This document shows positions 8,787 to 20,497 of a stretch of DNA of 64,000 nucleotides, in pieces. Made by a program: the position numbers and the translations under genes. The stretch lies in contig NZ_CP078079.1 of the NCBI RefSeq assembly GCF_020809045.1, positions 186,001 through 250,000 of the forward strand, written 5' to 3'. The notes under the pieces were generated by a model. The model did no database searches. It had not been told where the DNA came from and was given only the letters and a program-made list of their open reading frames with translations. Position 1 is the first letter of the stretch. The number at the start of each line of letters is the position of its first letter. Source of the DNA: Pseudarthrobacter sp. L1SW. GTDB lineage: Bacteria; Actinomycetota; Actinomycetes; Actinomycetales; Micrococcaceae.

Positions 8787-10502
8787 ATGGAAACAGTCAC
8801 CAACCCCACCACCGCGTCCCGGGTGCTCGCCCCCCGTGTTTTGGCCGTACGGCCGGTGGGCACGACGGCGGTGCTCGCCGAACTCTCCGGGCTCCAGGAC
8901 GTGCTGGCGCTGCAGGCCCTCCTGCTGGAGCACCCGCTCCCCGGCCAGGTCGAGGTCCTGGCGGCCGCGGAAACCGTGATGGTCAAGGCGGACTCGCCCC
9001 AGGCCGCGCGCCGGCTGGCTGCCCGGCTGCTGGAGCTGGACCTGGCGGTCCACGCGCAGGCGGAAGGCAAGCTGGTGGTCATCGAGGCCGTGTACGACGG
9101 CGAGGACCTCGCCGACGTGGGACGGCTCACCGGCCTCGGTGCTGAGGGTGTTGTGGCAGCCCATACGGGGCAGGTCTGGACCGTCGCCTTCGGCGGCTTC
9201 GCCCCCGGCTTTGGATACATGGTGGGGGAGAACCAGCTGCTGGAAGTCCCGCGCCGCAGCTCCCCGCGGACCGCGGTTCCCGCCGGATCCGTAGCCCTGG
9301 CCGGCACCTATTCCGCCGTCTACCCCCGGCAGTCCCCGGGCGGCTGGCAGCTGATTGGCCGCACCGCCGCACGGATGTGGGACCTCGGCCGGGAGCAGCC
9401 TGCACTGGTTGCCCCGGGGGACCGGGTGCAGTTCCGGGCGGTACGCGAGCTCGTGGAGCTTTCCGCCCCGGACGCGGCTACGGTGCAGCCGGAGGCGCCG
9501 GAGGAACAGGGGCCCGCCGTCCGTTCCGGGTTGCGGATCCTCTCGCCGGGGCTGCAGAGCCTGGTCCAGGACCTTGGCCGGCCCGGCTACGGCGGCCTCG
9601 GCGTCTCTGCTGCCGGGGCCCTGGACCGTTCCTCCCTGCGCCGCGCCAACCGCATCGTGGGCAACGAGCCTTCGGCCGCCGTCGTCGAAACCGTTGCCGG
9701 CGGGCTGCGCGTGCAGGCCGTGGGTGACCAGGTGCTTGCAGTGACAGGCGCGCCGGCGGCACTGACTGTTGTGACGCCGGCGGATGTAGGTGCCAAAGCT
9801 GAAAGTACAGACGGCGGCGGCCGGCCGGAGCGGGTCCGCGAGGTCCCCATGGCCACGGCGTTTGCCCTGCTGGACGGCGAAATCCTGACCGTGGGAGCGC
9901 CCCAACGCGGCTTCCGCTCCTACCTCGCCATCCGCGGCGGCGCCGATGCCGAAGCCGTGCTTGGCAGCCGGTCCACCGACACGATGTCCGGGATCGGGCC
10001 CTCGCCGCTGGCCCCGGGGCAGGTGCTGGCCGCCGGAGCGGCCACGTCCTCCAACGTGGTGGGGAATCCCGAGCTGCAGCCGGACTTCCCGGACACCGGA
10101 GTGACGGTCCTGGATGTCGTGCCCGGCCCCCGCGATGACTGGTTCGACGCCGCCGCGCTGGAATCGCTCTGCGCCCAGGACTGGACGGTGACGCCGCGCT
10201 CCAACCGTGTGGGCATGCGCCTGGACGGTGAACCGCTCAAGCGGAGCCGGGACGGGGAACTGGCCAGCGAGGGGACCGTGGCCGGCGCCATCCAGGTCCC
10301 GCCGGAGGGGCAGCCCGTGCTGTTCCTGGCGGACCACCCCATCACCGGAGGCTACCCCGTGGTTGGCGTGGTGGTGGACCACCAACTGGACCTCGCCGCC
10401 CAGGTCCCCATCGGCGGCCGCATCAGGTTCCGCTGGGCGCCCGGATACGGCCTGCCCCTTGAACCGTCCAGCACTTCCCCCAACGATTCCCAGAAAAAGT
10501 GA
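8787..10502 (+). CDS. 5-oxoprolinase subunits B and C fused (PxpB-PxpC)
   Basis: A 571-residue fusion of two subunits that are separate in E. coli and Bacillus (KipI/KipA). Residues ~20-225 are PxpB ([45 protein letters not shown] as the pattern; key part [10 protein letters not shown]). Residues ~245-560 are PxpC ([65 protein letters not shown]). Together with PxpA it should give a complete 5-oxoprolinase. It starts 15 bp after the MFS gene; the ATG lacks a strong ribosome binding site, so coupling is likely. The next start codon is 7 bp downstream of its stop. Confidence 0.93.
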   Translation: METVTNPTTASRVLAPRVLAVRPVGTTAVLAELSGLQDVLALQALLLEHPLPGQVEVLAAAETVMVKADSPQAARRLAARLLELDLAVHAQAEGKLVVIEAVYDGEDLADVGRLTGLGAEGVVAAHTGQVWTVAFGGFAPGFGYMVGENQLLEVPRRSSPRTAVPAGSVALAGTYSAVYPRQSPGGWQLIGRTAARMWDLGREQPALVAPGDRVQFRAVRELVELSAPDAATVQPEAPEEQGPAVRSGLRILSPGLQSLVQDLGRPGYGGLGVSAAGALDRSSLRRANRIVGNEPSAAVVETVAGGLRVQAVGDQVLAVTGAPAALTVVTPADVGAKAESTDGGGRPERVREVPMATAFALLDGEILTVGAPQRGFRSYLAIRGGADAEAVLGSRSTDTMSGIGPSPLAPGQVLAAGAATSSNVVGNPELQPDFPDTGVTVLDVVPGPRDDWFDAAALESLCAQDWTVTPRSNRVGMRLDGEPLKRSRDGELASEGTVAGAIQVPPEGQPVLFLADHPITGGYPVVGVVVDHQLDLAAQVPIGGRIRFRWAPGYGLPLEPSSTSPNDSQKK

Positions 10503-10509
10503 GCAGCAC

Positions 10510-12288
10510 ATGCGCAAGGTCCTGATTGCCAACCGAGGAGAGATCGCCGTCCGCATCGCCCGTGCCTGCGAGGATGCCGGCCTGGAGTCCGTGGCTGTCT
10601 ACGCGGATGTGGACGCCGACGCCCTGCACGTGGGCGCGGCCACCGAGGCCTACAGCCTGGGCGGAAACGCGCCGTCGGAAACCTACCTGGATATCCCCAA
10701 GCTGCTGCGCGTCGCGGCCGAGTCCGGAGCGGACGCCGTACACCCGGGATACGGGTTCCTGTCCGAGAACGCGGACTTTGCACAGGCCGTCTTGGATGCC
10801 GGGTTGACGTGGATCGGGCCCGCGCCGGAGGCCATCCGGCTGCTGGGCAACAAGATCACGGCCCGCGAAATCGCCGTCCGCGCGGGTGCGCCCCTGGTGG
10901 CCGGCAGCGACGGACCGGTGTCCTCAGCCGCGGAGGCGAGGGCCTTTGCGGAAGAGCACGGCCTGCCCATCGCCATCAAGGCTGCCTTCGGCGGCGGCGG
11001 GCGGGGGCTGAAGGTGGTGCGCAGCATGGACCAAATCGAGGAAGCCTTTGACTCGGCGGTCCGTGAAGCGGTGGTGGCCTTCGGCCGCGGCGAGTGCTTC
11101 GTGGAGCGGTACCTGGACCGGCCCCGGCACGTGGAAGCGCAGGTCCTGGCGGACCGGCACGGCAACGTGGTGGTGGTGGGAACGCGGGACTGCTCGCTCC
11201 AGCGCCGGCACCAGAAGCTGGTTGAGGAGGCCCCGGCGCCCTTCCTCACAGACCATCAGACCCAGCAGATTTACGACGCCGCCAAGGCGGTCTGCCGCGA
11301 AGCCTCATATACGGGGGCCGGGACGGTGGAGTTCCTGGTGGCCGCCGACGGCACCGTGGCGTTCCTTGAGGTGAACACGCGGCTGCAGGTGGAGCACCCC
11401 ATCACTGAGGAAACCACCGGCGTGGACCTGGTCCAGGAGCAGCTGCGGATCGCTGCCGGTGAGCCCTTGCGCATCGCGGCCGATCCCCAACCCCGCGGGC
11501 ACTCGTTCGAGTTCCGGCTCAACGCCGAGGACGTGGGGCGGGGGTTCCTGCCCTCCCCCGGAACCATCACCACGTTCAGCGGCCCAACGGGGCCGGGCAT
11601 CCGGCTGGACTCTGGGGTCCGGGCCGGATCCATTGTTGCGCCGCAGTTCGATTCCCTGCTGGCCAAGCTGATCGTCACCGGAGCAGACCGGCAGCAGGCG
11701 CTCCGCCGGGCGCGCCGCGCCCTGGCGGAAATGGACATCGCCGGTGTGCCAACCGTCCTGCCGTTCCACCGTGCCGTGGTTGAGGCGCCGGACTTCACGT
11801 CTGAAACCGCTTTGGGGATCCACACGCGCTGGATCGAGACGGACTTCGCGGATTCCATCCCGGCTGATCCCCGGTTCGGCACCTCCGTTCCGGACGGTGC
11901 GCGGCGCACCATTACCGTCGACGTCGATGGCCGGCGCCACGCCGTCGGCCTTCCCGCGGCCCTGCTGGATGGCTGGGCACGTTCAGGCGCCGGCGTTCCC
12001 ACGGGCGTTTCCCTCAACGGGCATTCTTGGAACGGGGAGAACGACGGCGGCCCCGTGGCTACCGTTGCCCACCCCGGTGAGCTGCGCGCGGACATGGCGG
12101 GGACTGTGGTGAAGTGGCTCGTCCAGCCGGGCGCCGTAGTGGCGGCGGGGGACCCCGTCGTCGTCCTTGAAGCCATGAAGATGGAAACCCAGGTCGCCGC
12201 CCACCGGGGCGGAACCGTCATGGACATCCGGGCGGAAGCCGGCGGCGTGGTGAACGCCGGGGCAGTCCTGGCGACGATCGGGGGTTAG
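10510..12288 (+). CDS. Biotin carboxylase with C-terminal biotin carrier domain (acyl-CoA carboxylase alpha type)
   Basis: Carboxylates its own biotin using ATP and bicarbonate. The 592-residue protein begins with the biotin carboxylase N-domain ([18 protein letters not shown]). The ATP-grasp region follows ([52 protein letters not shown]), and the C-terminus is a BCCP domain with EAMKMETQV, the biotinylated Lys being about residue 557. Length fits actinobacterial alpha subunits. No carboxyltransferase gene is next to it; biotin carboxylase genes often accompany pxp genes but their role there is unclear to me. The only carboxyltransferase in the window is the AccD/AccA-like fusion at 59855. 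It ends the pxp operon, followed by a strong hairpin. Confidence 0.93.
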   Translation: MRKVLIANRGEIAVRIARACEDAGLESVAVYADVDADALHVGAATEAYSLGGNAPSETYLDIPKLLRVAAESGADAVHPGYGFLSENADFAQAVLDAGLTWIGPAPEAIRLLGNKITAREIAVRAGAPLVAGSDGPVSSAAEARAFAEEHGLPIAIKAAFGGGGRGLKVVRSMDQIEEAFDSAVREAVVAFGRGECFVERYLDRPRHVEAQVLADRHGNVVVVGTRDCSLQRRHQKLVEEAPAPFLTDHQTQQIYDAAKAVCREASYTGAGTVEFLVAADGTVAFLEVNTRLQVEHPITEETTGVDLVQEQLRIAAGEPLRIAADPQPRGHSFEFRLNAEDVGRGFLPSPGTITTFSGPTGPGIRLDSGVRAGSIVAPQFDSLLAKLIVTGADRQQALRRARRALAEMDIAGVPTVLPFHRAVVEAPDFTSETALGIHTRWIETDFADSIPADPRFGTSVPDGARRTITVDVDGRRHAVGLPAALLDGWARSGAGVPTGVSLNGHSWNGENDGGPVATVAHPGELRADMAGTVVKWLVQPGAVVAAGDPVVVLEAMKMETQVAAHRGGTVMDIRAEAGGVVNAGAVLATIGG

Positions 12289-12352
12289 GCGCCGAACAGC
12301 CTTATACGCCGAGCAGCGGGGCCAGCCAGCTGCTGTACCTGCGCCTCATAAC

Positions 12353-12386
12353 GGAAAGACCCCGGACGAACGTCCGGGGTCTTTCC
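12353..12386 (+). terminator. Strong hairpin after the pxp operon
   Basis: A perfect 15-bp stem (GGAAAGACCCCGGAC at 12353-12367 and its complement at 12372-12386) closes a GAAC loop. There is no U-tract after it, which is common in high-GC actinobacteria. It lies 65 bp after the biotin carboxylase stop codon. Confidence 0.8.
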
Positions 12387-12681
12387 GTGCGTGCGTGCGG
12401 GCCGGGATCGGGAGGCGGGCCATGCCGGCCTGGCGGCATGCATCCGACATTCTTGTGCAATTGCCCGATTGCTTATTACGCAACGGCATGCGCTATTTGA
12501 AACAGGATGATCATTGGCGTGCCCGCTGTCAAGGATTCCCGCAATAAGACGCGGAGGGGGCGCAATAGAAGCAAAAACCCTTGACAAGCCGTGTGAGCTG
12601 ACGCACTCTGTTGCATATTGCGAGTGCTGTTGTTCATAGCAGAACTCATCGATTGTCCCCGAACAAAGACAAAGGACCACC
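12387..12681 (+). promoter_or_regulatory. Control region of the BCCT-purU-dimethylglycine oxidase operon
   Basis: A 393-bp stretch without a long gene begins at 12289. It contains a -35 TTGACA at 12581-12586 and a plausible -10 CACTCT at 12604-12609 with a 17-bp spacer. An ATTGCT-TATTA-CGCAAC element lies at 12468-12484, and a weaker GTTGCA-TATTG-CGAGTG lies directly after the -10 (12610-12626). These resemble the elements upstream of creatinase (24876-24892, 25105-25121). Additional CGCAATA half sites occur near 12540 and 12560. No riboswitch fold was recognised. Confidence 0.55.
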
Positions 12682-12849
12682 GTGCACAAGGGGGAAGCGT
12701 CGACGCCAGCGGCCGAACTCCCGGTACGCCACCACGAATTACCTGCGATCGATGGCGACATCGTGATCACTGAATCGACGGACGTCCCCAACGTCCCCCA
12801 CGGCGGATGGACGGCCACGTCCAGGCGCCAGCCCGTGAATCCGAACTAA
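12682..12849 (+). CDS. Small ORF (55 aa) heading the betaine/dimethylglycine operon
   Basis: I do not recognise this protein. It begins with GTG preceded by AAAGGAC (4 nt spacing) and ends with a TAA that overlaps the ribosome binding site (AAAGGAC) of the BCCT gene 11 bp downstream, a layout expected of translational coupling. About 78 percent of its codons end in G or C, as in real genes here. The product is hydrophilic: an early HKGEASTP, a middle IDGDIVITESTDVPNVPHGG stretch and a C-terminal TSRRQPVNPN. There is no membrane segment or Cys. It could be a small accessory protein or a leader peptide; I favour a translated small protein. Confidence 0.6.
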   Translation: MHKGEASTPAAELPVRHHELPAIDGDIVITESTDVPNVPHGGWTATSRRQPVNPN

Positions 12850-12860
12850 AGGACCTGCTC

Positions 12861-14786
12861 ATGGCTTTAAACAGTGAAACCCGTCCGGACAACGACGTCT
12901 GGCCCGAAGCAGAAGACCTCCCCGCCTCCCACGATCCTGGGTTCGAGGCCGAAGACACCGAACAGATCATGCAGGAACTCCGCCAGACCAAGGCCGAACA
13001 GGCCGTGGCTGAGCGCCGGAACCGGAAACTCACCCTGGACAAGGCCACCTTCGGCATCACCGGTGTCCTCGCCCTGGCCTTCGTGGCCTGGGGTTTCCTG
13101 GGCCGGGACAGCCTGGCCGCCACCTCAACCCTCGCCCTGGATTGGGTGATGGAATACACCGGCTGGCTCTTTATGGTCCTGGCCTCGCTGTTCGTTGTGT
13201 TTGTCCTCTGGCTGGCCCTCGGCAAATGGGGCAACATCCCCTTGGGCAAGGACGGCGAAAAGCCCGAGTTCCGTACAGTCTCCTGGATCGCCATGATGTT
13301 TGCGGCCGGCATGGGCATCGGCCTGATGTTCTACGGTGTGGCTGAACCGCTGTACCACTACATCTCCCCGCCGCCGGGAACGGTGGACGGACGCACGCCC
13401 GCGGCAATCCAGACCGCCATGGCCACCTCCATCTTCCACTGGACGCTGCACCCCTGGGCCATGTACGCCGTCGTCGGCATCGCTATGGCCTACGGCACCT
13501 ACCGCCTCGGCCGCCGTCAGCTGATCTCCGCGGCGTTCACCTCGCTGTTCGGCATCAGGACGGTGGAAGGGCCGGTGGGCAAGTTCATCAACATCCTGGC
13601 GATCTTCGCCACGCTCTTCGGCACGGCGGCCTCCCTGGGCCTCGGTGCCCTCCAGATCGGCAGCGGCCTGACGTCGAACGGCTGGATCGGCGAGATCGGC
13701 ACCCCCGTCCTCGTGGCCATCGTCGCCGTCCTGACAGCCTGCTTCGTGGCCTCGGCAGTGTCCGGCATCAGCCGCGGCATCCAGTGGCTGTCCAACATCA
13801 ACATGGTCCTGGCCGTGCTCCTGGCGCTCATCGTCTTCGTCGCCGGGCCCACCTTGTTCATCCTCAACCTCATCCCCGCTGCAGTGGGCGACTACGCCAG
13901 GGACCTGGCGGAAATGTCATCACGCACCGAGGCCGTTGGTGATGAGGCGCTCCGGACCTGGATGTCCGGCTGGACCATCTTCTACTGGGCATGGTGGGTG
14001 TCCTGGACGCCCTTCGTGGGCATGTTCATCGCCCGCATCAGCCGCGGCCGCACTATCCGGCAGTTCGTCACCGGCGTCCTGCTGGTGCCCAGCATCGTGA
14101 GTGTCATCTGGTTCGGGATCTTTGGCGGCACGGCCTTCAAGGTCCAGGAAGACGCGGACAAGGCGGGCACTCCGGGACTGGTGTCCATGGCCAGCGGCTC
14201 CCCGTCCATCGACTTCGACGGAGCCTTGTTCGACCTGGTCCGGAACATGTCCATGCCGGGCTGGCTGACCGCATCCGTCATCGTCCTTGCCATGGTCCTG
14301 GTGGCCATCTTCTTCATCACCGGTGCCGACTCGGCGTCGATCATCATGGCGTCACTGAGCTCCAACGGATCCTCCGATCCGAAGCGCGGACTGGTCATCT
14401 TCTGGGGCCTCCTCACCGGCGCAGTCGCCGCCGTGATGATGCTTGCCGGCGGTGATGAGCCCTCCGAGGCGCTGTCCGGCCTGCAGCGCATCACCATCGT
14501 GGCCGCCCTGCCGTTCGTGCTGGTCATGCTGCTGCTCTGTTTCGCCCTGGTCAAGGACCTGCGGCGGGACCCGCTGTCCCTGCGGCGGCGGCTGGCGGAC
14601 TCCGTAGTGGAGCGCGCCATCCGAACCGGCGTGGACCAGCATGGCGGCGTCCAGTTCGACCTTGTCACCAAGCATGAATGCGGCGACCGCTGCCCGGACG
14701 GCACCTGCCCGGGAGACAGTCCAGGCAGTGATGCAACCAGCAGCGATTCCCCGAAAGCCGGCGCCACCACCGGCGAAACCCGTTGA
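12861..14786 (+). CDS. BCCT-family betaine/choline/carnitine transporter
   Basis: Secondary carrier for quaternary ammonium compounds such as glycine betaine, in the cytoplasmic membrane. The 641-residue protein has about twelve helices, the family segment AAGMGIGLMFYGVAEPLYHY, and the Trp-rich signature FYWAWWVSWTPFVGMFIARIS followed by RGRTIRQFV. The hydrophilic N-tail (~55 residues) and the C-tail from about residue 570 could be osmosensory; the C-tail carries a small Cys group (ECGDRCPDGTCPG). Start chosen at the ATG after AAAGGAC; an in-frame ATG at 12807 would overlap the small ORF. Followed by purU and dimethylglycine oxidase, so uptake probably feeds catabolism of betaine or dimethylglycine and not only osmoprotection. 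Confidence 0.93.
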   Translation: MALNSETRPDNDVWPEAEDLPASHDPGFEAEDTEQIMQELRQTKAEQAVAERRNRKLTLDKATFGITGVLALAFVAWGFLGRDSLAATSTLALDWVMEYTGWLFMVLASLFVVFVLWLALGKWGNIPLGKDGEKPEFRTVSWIAMMFAAGMGIGLMFYGVAEPLYHYISPPPGTVDGRTPAAIQTAMATSIFHWTLHPWAMYAVVGIAMAYGTYRLGRRQLISAAFTSLFGIRTVEGPVGKFINILAIFATLFGTAASLGLGALQIGSGLTSNGWIGEIGTPVLVAIVAVLTACFVASAVSGISRGIQWLSNINMVLAVLLALIVFVAGPTLFILNLIPAAVGDYARDLAEMSSRTEAVGDEALRTWMSGWTIFYWAWWVSWTPFVGMFIARISRGRTIRQFVTGVLLVPSIVSVIWFGIFGGTAFKVQEDADKAGTPGLVSMASGSPSIDFDGALFDLVRNMSMPGWLTASVIVLAMVLVAIFFITGADSASIIMASLSSNGSSDPKRGLVIFWGLLTGAVAAVMMLAGGDEPSEALSGLQRITIVAALPFVLVMLLLCFALVKDLRRDPLSLRRRLADSVVERAIRTGVDQHGGVQFDLVTKHECGDRCPDGTCPGDSPGSDATSSDSPKAGATTGETR

Positions 14787-14823
14787 CGCCATCAAACCGG
14801 CACCCACACTTTAGGAGCACGCC

Positions 14824-15780
14824 ATGACCATCGTTATCGAGAACATCCCGTCAGGCAGCGCCACTGTCGGCGCCCCTGCCAGCAGCACCGCCGCAGCCGC
14901 CGCCGCCACGGCGGGCCCCACCACCCGCCAGGCCCAGTTCGTCCTCAGCCTGTCCTGCCCCGAGCAGCCCGGCATCGTCCGCGCCGTCACGGCCTTCCTG
15001 GCGGACCGCGGCTTCGACATCGTGGAGCACCAGCAGTTCGACGACCACGTCAGCGGCAAGCTCTACCTCCGCACGGCCTTCACCGCCGGCGACCTCAACT
15101 CGCACGACGTGGACAGCCTCACCGGTGAGTTTTCCCCAATCGCCGGCGAGTTCGGCATGGACTTCACTTTCAACGACGGCAAGCCCCAGCGGCTGCTGAT
15201 CATGGTCTCGAAGTTCGGCCACTGCCTTAACGACCTTATCTTCCGGTGGCAGGCCGGAAGCCTTGGTGCGGAGATCGCCGTCGTGGTTTCCAACCATGAG
15301 GACCTGCGTCCCATGGCGGAGGCCGCGGGCCTGCCCTTCATCCACGTTCCGGTGACTGCAGCAACCAAGCCCGAAGCCGAGGCCCGGCTGCTGGAACTGG
15401 TGGCCGAGTACAACGCGGACCTGGTGGTCCTGGCCCGCTACATGCAGGTCCTGTCCAACGACCTGTGCGAAAGCCTCCGCGGCCGCGCCATCAACATCCA
15501 CCATTCCTTCCTGCCCGGCTTCAAGGGCGCCAAGCCGTACCACCAGGCCTACGACCGCGGCGTGAAGCTCGTCGGGGCCACCGCCCACTACGTGACGGCA
15601 GACCTTGATGAGGGACCCATCATTGAGCAGGAGGTGTTCCGGGTGGACCACAGCCTGGACGCGGATGCGCTGGTAACCGTGGGCCGGGACGCCGAAACAC
15701 AGGCGCTGGCCCGGGCCGTCAAATGGCACTGCCAGCACCGCGTCCTGCTCAATAACACCCGCACCGTCGTCTTCCGCTAA
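14824..15780 (+). CDS. purU: Formyltetrahydrofolate deformylase
   Basis: Hydrolyses 10-formyl-tetrahydrofolate to formate and tetrahydrofolate. The 318-residue protein has an ACT domain at residues ~38-115 (LSLSCPEQPGIVRAVTAFLADRGFDIVEHQQF as pattern; key part CPEQPGIV) and a formyltransferase domain from ~120 (INIHHSFLPGFKGAKPYHQAY, LDEGPIIEQEV) with the catalytic Asn-His-Asp set. It has an Ala-rich N-terminal extension of about 35 residues. ATG preceded by TAGGAGC. Placed directly before dimethylglycine oxidase, as reported for Arthrobacter dimethylglycine/sarcosine loci; here it probably recycles folate loaded with one-carbon units and releases formate. Confidence 0.95.
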   Translation: MTIVIENIPSGSATVGAPASSTAAAAAATAGPTTRQAQFVLSLSCPEQPGIVRAVTAFLADRGFDIVEHQQFDDHVSGKLYLRTAFTAGDLNSHDVDSLTGEFSPIAGEFGMDFTFNDGKPQRLLIMVSKFGHCLNDLIFRWQAGSLGAEIAVVVSNHEDLRPMAEAAGLPFIHVPVTAATKPEAEARLLELVAEYNADLVVLARYMQVLSNDLCESLRGRAINIHHSFLPGFKGAKPYHQAYDRGVKLVGATAHYVTADLDEGPIIEQEVFRVDHSLDADALVTVGRDAETQALARAVKWHCQHRVLLNNTRTVVFR

Positions 15781-18327
<2,547 letters not shown>

Positions 18328-18345
18328 CGCTGGTTGAGCCGGACT

Positions 18346-18383
18346 AGCCGGGGGTCGCCGAAGAGGCGGCCCCCGGCTTTTCC
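18346..18383 (+). terminator. Terminator after dimethylglycine oxidase
   Basis: An inverted repeat AGCCGGGGGTCGCC / GGCGGCCCCCGGCT with a short GAAGA loop is followed by TTTTCC. It starts 19 bp after the stop codon. A good rho-independent terminator. Confidence 0.85.
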
Positions 18384-18447
18384 GTGCCATTCGCGGCGCG
18401 GAACGGTCCCGTCCTAAAATGTCAGACCCCCTTGTCATCATGGGTAT

Positions 18448-20019
18448 ATGGGGCAGGCAGCGGTGGCGAAGGCATATGCGGACATCAAGGCCGCTCTTGC
18501 TGTGCTCAACGCCGAGGTGGATGGGTGCGGTGCGGAGCCCTTTTCGGCTGCTGACCCTTTGGCGGGGCTGGCGGATGGGTGCCTGGACATCCTTGCCGGG
18601 GTGCGGGAAGTGGAGGCCGGGTTCGCGGGTTTGAAGGCCCGTGCTGCCGTGACGTATGCGGACACCGCCCACGCTCTCGCCGCTCCCGGTATGCCGGTGC
18701 AGGCGCAGGAAATGGCCATTGCCGCGGAAATCGGCGCCCTGCTGGCCCTTGGCCTCCGCGCGGCAGGTGCGTTCATGGCCGCCTCACATTCCCTGGTCAA
18801 GGAACTGCCGCTGACATTATCGGCACTGCAGTCCGGCACGATCAGCTGGCAGCACGCCGTGGTCATGGTGGACGAAACGGCCACCCTTGACCGGGCCGGC
18901 ACGGCGGCACTGGAGGCCCAGTTCCTCGACCCCGCTGTGCCGAGGCCGCCTGCTGCCGCTGTGATCGGGGAGATCCCAGCGTACCGGTTCCGGCACAAAG
19001 CCCGCACCTGGCGCGAACGCCACCACGCCGAAAGCATTGAGAAACGCCATACCAAGAGTGTGGCTGACCGGCGGGTCGAGTACCGGCCGGACCAGGACGG
19101 GATGGCCTGGCTCTCCGCCTACCTGCCCGCCCACCAGGCCATGGCGATTTGGAACAGGCTCACCGCCACCGTGCGGAAATCACAGGGACCGGAGGAGAAC
19201 CGGACCCTCACCCAACTGCGGGCGGACCTGTATGCCGGATGGCTCCTCGGCGGCACCAGCAGCCCAGCAGCCACCCTCCCAGGGACCAGTGGGTACACGG
19301 GTTTAGGAGCCAATGACGGCAATGCCCCGACAGCCGGTCCCCGAAACGGTGACGCCACGGGTCCAGGAACCGGTGCAGGCAATTCCTCGGGGATCGGGGC
19401 GCAGGTCCTGGTCACGGTGCCGGTGTTCTCCCTGATGGGCCTGACTGACGAACCCGCGATGCTGGACGGCTACGGCCCCATCCCGCCGTCCATGGCCCGC
19501 CAACTCGTCGAAGGCGGGGCTGCTTCGTTCTACAGGGTGCTGGTGGATCCCCGCGACGGGGCCCCGTTGGAGATCGGCCGGACCAGCTACCGCCTCACCA
19601 AAGCCATGAAGAAGACGCTGCAGCTGCGGGACGGCAAATGCACGTTCCCCGGCTGCAACAACCCCTCCCTGGACAATGAGGCAGACCATCTGCAGGCCTG
19701 GCAGCACGGCGGCGCAACCGGAATCAGCAATCTTGCCCAGCTTTGCCCAAAGCATCACCGCCTCAAACACGCCACCGGCTGGAAACCCGCCCCGGCCAGT
19801 AAAACCGAACCACCGGGCTGGACTTCACCGACCGGACGGCACTACAAAGCCGAACACCACGACTGGGAACCACCACAGTGGCCCCAGCAGTTGGCACCAC
19901 CTCAGAAAGGCCGCAACCATCCACGACCGTCACCGGGCGACCCTCCTGACTTCATGTATTTCAAGCTCTCGCCCGGAGAAGAAGCACTCGAACGGTTCCT
20001 GCACGCGCCACCCGCCTGA
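18448..20019 (+). CDS. DUF222 / HNH endonuclease domain protein (13E12 repeat family)
   Basis: A 523-residue member of the actinobacterial DUF222-HNH group, usually multicopy in Arthrobacter and mycobacteria and of unknown physiological role. Residues ~20-350 are DUF222-like. A Gly/Thr/Ala-rich linker of about 50 residues follows residue 265. The HNH nuclease lies at about 390-440: CTFPGCNN, EADHLQAWQHGG, NLAQLCPKHHRLKH, with the Cys pairs and the DH-N-H core present. The upstream sequence has TGTCAGACCCCC and a CATCAT box 6 nt before the ATG, as in leaderless genes here. Whether it cuts DNA is untested. Confidence 0.88.
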   Translation: MGQAAVAKAYADIKAALAVLNAEVDGCGAEPFSAADPLAGLADGCLDILAGVREVEAGFAGLKARAAVTYADTAHALAAPGMPVQAQEMAIAAEIGALLALGLRAAGAFMAASHSLVKELPLTLSALQSGTISWQHAVVMVDETATLDRAGTAALEAQFLDPAVPRPPAAAVIGEIPAYRFRHKARTWRERHHAESIEKRHTKSVADRRVEYRPDQDGMAWLSAYLPAHQAMAIWNRLTATVRKSQGPEENRTLTQLRADLYAGWLLGGTSSPAATLPGTSGYTGLGANDGNAPTAGPRNGDATGPGTGAGNSSGIGAQVLVTVPVFSLMGLTDEPAMLDGYGPIPPSMARQLVEGGAASFYRVLVDPRDGAPLEIGRTSYRLTKAMKKTLQLRDGKCTFPGCNNPSLDNEADHLQAWQHGGATGISNLAQLCPKHHRLKHATGWKPAPASKTEPPGWTSPTGRHYKAEHHDWEPPQWPQQLAPPQKGRNHPRPSPGDPPDFMYFKLSPGEEALERFLHAPPA

Positions 20020-20162
20020 ACGACACCCTGCAATGTTCATGCCCGGACCAAGACGGCCTCACTCGCGCCGCTGCGCCCCTGTGCCTTGGATGCTTACCTG
20101 CCAGCCGTTCCGGTGCCCGACTGCCCCTTGCCCTGGGCCTCGCCCAGTGCTTGGCTGTTGGG

Positions 20163-20396
20163 ATGGCTGATGACCAGGTTTCCAAGAACGTTCCGTCCGA
20201 TGAGCACCTGCGGCAGGATGTCGCGCCGGAGGCCGGGGGAGAACCCCAGGACGCAGCACCCCAGGGCGCAGCGGACCGCGCTTTTACGCCGGGGCAGACC
20301 AACGCCGGCCAACAGGTGGCCGGGCTCGCCTCGGCCAGTGGCTACGGCAAGGACCTGGATCCCGAGGCCGAGCCCGACGGCAACAATCCGGTCTAG
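20163..20396 (+). CDS. Small acidic hydrophilic protein (77 aa), hypothetical
   Basis: I do not recognise the family. The product is rich in Ala, Gly, Asp, Gln and Pro with no hydrophobic segment (MADDQVSKNVPSDEHLRQD at the start, YGKDLDPEAEPDGNNPV at the end), like other presumably disordered small proteins in this window (31428, 32036, 43686). Start uncertain: no ribosome binding site is clear and a TTG at 20151 is also in frame. Supported mainly by composition and by a protein-like C-terminus. Confidence 0.5.
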   Translation: MADDQVSKNVPSDEHLRQDVAPEAGGEPQDAAPQGAADRAFTPGQTNAGQQVAGLASASGYGKDLDPEAEPDGNNPV

Positions 20397-20421
20397 GCAA
20401 CCGGTCAGGGACCAAAACAGC

Positions 20422-20457
20422 GACGGCGACATCCGGCACGTGCCGGATGTCGCCGTC
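20422..20457 (-). terminator. Terminator of the molybdoenzyme gene
   Basis: GACGGCGACATCCGGCA and its exact complement form a 17-bp stem across a CG centre. On the minus strand it is followed by GCTGTTTTGG, so it most likely ends the gene at 20498-22852; it may also act for the small plus-strand ORF. Confidence 0.75.
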
Positions 20458-20497
20458 GTCGTAATGCCTGGCTGGGACCCCCGAGGGGAGTGGAAGA

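Noticed and set aside
7338..10556. A 1072-codon open frame on the minus strand
   Set aside because: It lies exactly opposite the MFS and PxpBC genes, is rich in His, Gly, Arg and Gln with no domain, and reflects the high GC at third positions of the plus-strand genes.
12387..12681. Possible glycine or other riboswitch before the BCCT operon
   Set aside because: I could not find the paired stems or conserved loops of a known class; the region is better explained by promoter and operator sequences.
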